A stretch of 36,103 nucleotides of DNA. Source: Oscillospiraceae bacterium. GTDB taxonomy: Bacteria; Bacillota; Clostridia; Oscillospirales; Oscillospiraceae. The DNA is taken from assembly GCA_017938625.1 (NCBI GenBank), contig JAGBBD010000005.1, positions 1 through 36,103 on the forward strand, given 5' to 3'. Below are positions 34,340 through 36,103 of the stretch, in pieces. The notes beneath the pieces were generated by a model. That model made no database searches, was not told the DNA's origin, and was given only the letters and a program-made list of their open reading frames with translations. Made by a program: the position numbers and the translations under genes. Positions within the stretch are counted from its first letter, which is position 1. Every line of letters starts with the position of its first letter.

Positions 34340-35380
34340 ATGGAGCGTGTGTTTATCAGCTACTCCACGAAGGAAACATCTGCCGCCGAAAAGGTATGCG
34401 CCTATCTGGAAGAAAACAACATCCCCTGCTGGATGGCACCGCGGAACATCTCCCCCGGCGCCAGTTACGCTTCCCAGATCGTAGGCGCGATCCACGATTG
34501 CAGCATGATGGTGGTTCTTGCTTCGCAGGCAGCCAATGCTTCCGGTCATGTTTGCAATGAAGTCAGCGTCGCTTTTGATGAAAAGAAGATCATCATCCCC
34601 TTCCGTCTGGATGATGCGCTCTTCCATGATGATTTCCAGTATTTTTTCGGTACCAAGCAGTGGATCGATGGCAGTACCGATTTTTCCGCTGCCCTGTTTT
34701 CGCTGAAGCAGACTGTGCTCGATCCCATTCCCGGTCATGATTCTGAACCTGCACCGGCACCGAAACAGGAGCCAAAACCGCAGCCTCAACCGGAGTATGC
34801 GCCGCAGCCGAAACCGACTTATGAGCCAAAGCCGCAGTCTCGACCAAATCATGAGACGCAGTCCACGCCGCAGTCTCAGCCCGATTCTTCCGGCTGGATG
34901 CCCCGGCACCCCGTTCTGTGGCTATTCACTCCCAGAAGCTACCCCGGCAAGCCGTGGCTGTCTATCTGCAGCACATGGGGCGCCATCCATCGCTGGGCCG
35001 GCGTTGCACTGCTGCTGTATTTTCTCATTGATCTGCTCACGTTTGGATCGTTCCATTACACCGCCGCAGAGGCCATCGGCATGCTGATCTTCTTCGCCCT
35101 GCCTTTGATCGTAGGCTGTGTGATCCAGTGTCTGACAGACCGTCTTGTCATGCCGCCGAGGAAGCGCACTGCGTTCCTGTGGATCTTCAGCGCCGGACGC
35201 TATCCCCGGCAATCAAGTCTGACTGCCCTCAGCTGCATCGGTGTGGCGCTTCGGTATGTGTTCTTTTTGGTGCTGTTTGAAAACCTTTTTATGCGTGAAA
35301 CGGTCTCTTTCTCCTGTGTGCTGCTCGGCATCCTCGGCTTCGGCATTCAGGTGCTGTGTGATCGCCTGCATCGTCAATAA
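34340..35380 (+). CDS. TIR-domain protein with a duplicated two-helix membrane module
   Basis: The protein is 346 residues. Residues 3-128 are a TIR domain: VFISYSTKETSAAEKV, CWMAPRNISPGASY, MMVVLASQAAN and SGHVCNEV, where E74 sits at the position of the catalytic glutamate of NAD-cleaving TIRs. Residues 131-185 form a Pro/Gln/Glu-rich linker. Two related halves follow (about 191-268 and 278-343), each with an LW(L/I)F...RYP-type lead, a helix (about 217-235; 296-315), a second helix (243-264; 322-341) and a CLTDRL or LCDRL end. It is therefore probably an inner-membrane protein with a cytoplasmic TIR. The start was chosen for GGGAGGG six bases upstream. It is monocistronic and transcribed opposite to its neighbours. 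NAD hydrolysis or signalling in phage defence is inference; no Thoeris ThsA is adjacent. Confidence 0.85.
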   Translation: MERVFISYSTKETSAAEKVCAYLEENNIPCWMAPRNISPGASYASQIVGAIHDCSMMVVLASQAANASGHVCNEVSVAFDEKKIIIPFRLDDALFHDDFQYFFGTKQWIDGSTDFSAALFSLKQTVLDPIPGHDSEPAPAPKQEPKPQPQPEYAPQPKPTYEPKPQSRPNHETQSTPQSQPDSSGWMPRHPVLWLFTPRSYPGKPWLSICSTWGAIHRWAGVALLLYFLIDLLTFGSFHYTAAEAIGMLIFFALPLIVGCVIQCLTDRLVMPPRKRTAFLWIFSAGRYPRQSSLTALSCIGVALRYVFFLVLFENLFMRETVSFSCVLLGILGFGIQVLCDRLHRQ

Positions 35381-35388
35381 ATAAGAAA

Positions 35389-35418
35389 ACACCCCGTACC
35401 GAAGCACGGGGTGTCCTT
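35389..35418 (+). terminator. Rho-independent terminator of the TIR gene
   Basis: ACACCCCGT (35389-35397) and ACGGGGTGT (35406-35414) form a 9-bp stem with an 8-base loop, followed by CCTTTT. Confidence 0.85.
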
Positions 35419-35437
35419 TTACATATTGTGTCCCACT

Positions 35438-35474
35438 CCCGGGCAAGGGTTCTGAGTCTGGCCCCGGGCAAGGG
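35438..35474. repeat. Direct repeat CCCGGGCAAGGG
   Basis: CCCGGGCAAGGG occurs at 35438-35449 and 35463-35474. A TTCTGAGTCTG stretch at about 35450 recurs near 35612. They lie in the 253-base gap between the convergent TIR and fhs genes, where I see no gene. Confidence 0.5.
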
Positions 35475-35633
35475 AAGAATGGTTGACAAGCGCAGACTGC
35501 GAGAGATTTTCTTTTGAGGCAAGATTTGAAGAACACAGGAATACTTTGTGTATTTCGTGTTATTCAAATCGACGCATCAGATGAAAAGATCCGCAGGGTG
35601 CCGCAGGCAACGATTCTGAGTCTGCCCTGAAAC

Positions 35634-36103
35634 TTAGAACAGGCCGGAGACCTTACCGGTTTCGACATCGACGTCGACACGACGGTATGCGGGGTCAGCA
35701 GCAGTACCGGGCATCATGGAGATGGTGCCGGCCATGGGGCACAGGAACTTTGCGCCGCCATATTCCAGGATGTCGCGGATCGCCAGTCTCCAACCGGTGG
35801 GAACACCCTTCTTGGTGGGGTCGTCGGACAGGGACAGGTGAGTCTTGACCATCATGGTGCAGTAGTCAGCGTACTTGGGATCGGACTCGAAACGCTCAGC
35901 CTTCTGAACAGCCAGAGGAGCCCAGTCAACGCCGTCAGCGCCGTAGACTTCCTTAGCGATCAGCTCAACGCGCTGACGCAGAGGCATCTCCAGATCGTAC
36001 AGGAACTTGACTTCCACGGGATCTTCGCAAGCCTCGACAACGACCTGAGCCAGCTCAGCAGCGCCTTCGCCGCCGTAACGCCAGTGGTTGGACTCGGCGC
36101 AGC
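35634..36103 (-). CDS. fhs: Formate-tetrahydrofolate ligase, C-terminal part (cut by window edge)
   Basis: The frame is open to the right window edge, giving 155 residues of the C-terminus. [34 protein letters not shown] and [14 protein letters not shown] are family motifs. [19 protein letters not shown] and [14 protein letters not shown] close the protein, an unmistakable FTHFS ending with GLF before the stop. The enzyme makes 10-formyl-THF from formate, ATP and THF, for purine synthesis and one-carbon metabolism. A GTG at 36017 is internal, not a start. The beginning of the gene lies outside the window. Confidence 0.95.
   Translation of the reverse strand, partial: CAESNHWRYGGEGAAELAQVVVEACEDPVEVKFLYDLEMPLRQRVELIAKEVYGADGVDWAPLAVQKAERFESDPKYADYCTMMVKTHLSLSDDPTKKGVPTGWRLAIRDILEYGGAKFLCPMAGTISMMPGTAADPAYRRVDVDVETGKVSGLF

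Noticed and set aside
34340-35380. Thoeris defence system
   Set aside because: No ThsA-like (SLOG/Sir2) partner lies on either side; the neighbours are prs and fhs.
35438-35633. Small RNA gene between the TIR gene and fhs
   Set aside because: Direct repeats are present, but no promoter-terminator pair could be supported.

Overview
The window looks like a chromosomal segment of a gut-type clostridium (Oscillospiraceae/Ruminococcaceae-like Bacillota). This is inferred from a moderately high GC content, the rpmH-rnpA-yidD-yidC-jag block, the maf-mreC-mreD-PBP2 block, strong GGAGG ribosome binding sites, and a giant secreted protein built of CxxC dyads and beta-sandwich modules, a style common in that group. 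Nearly every gene is on the minus strand. Only a prolyl-tRNA deacylase-like gene (28005) and a TIR-membrane protein (34340) are on the plus strand. TGA is used as a normal stop, for example in prs, maf, gluQRS and the phosphoesterase gene.

Layout, low to high coordinates. 1-6314: one very large secreted modular protein, read right to left and cut by the left window edge; a TGA replaces a conserved Trp codon at residue 153. 6535-9122: a TTG-started metallophosphoesterase overlapping a cytoplasmic protein that joins a ParB-like N-terminus to a BMP/PnrA-type ligand-binding domain. 9213-10805: a two-CBS protein and a cysteine desulfurase. 11160-12062: gluQRS. 12366-15266: the jag/yidC/yidD/rnpA/rpmH block behind a near-consensus promoter. 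15515-18667: a glutaminase A-like protein and hemW. 18941-20749: lepA. 21148-25494: the cell-elongation block (PBP2, mreD, mreC, maf). 25773-27857: a U32 family protein. 28005-28571: a YbaK-type deacylase. 28765-34118: mfd, pth and prs. 34340-35380: the TIR protein. 35634-36103: the 3' end of formate-tetrahydrofolate ligase.

Most of the window is housekeeping: translation quality control (lepA, pth, the deacylase, gluQRS), RNA processing and membrane insertion (rnpA, yidC, yidD, jag), cell-wall elongation, repair (mfd), and PRPP and one-carbon supply (prs, fhs).

Two things stand out. First, many intergenic gaps are built from the same few palindromic repeats: a tandem CAATTG module, an ATTGCGAG...GGCAATCT palindrome, a GGCGGTCTG palindrome, and CCCCTCAGTCA and GAGGGGAAG hairpins. 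Their ends abut start or stop codons in a consistent orientation. Second, the TIR protein has a duplicated two-helix membrane module, and its promoter overlaps one perfect palindrome and lies beside another, so it is the best candidate here for a little-described, possibly defence-related gene. I saw no CRISPR array, tRNA, rRNA or transposase gene.
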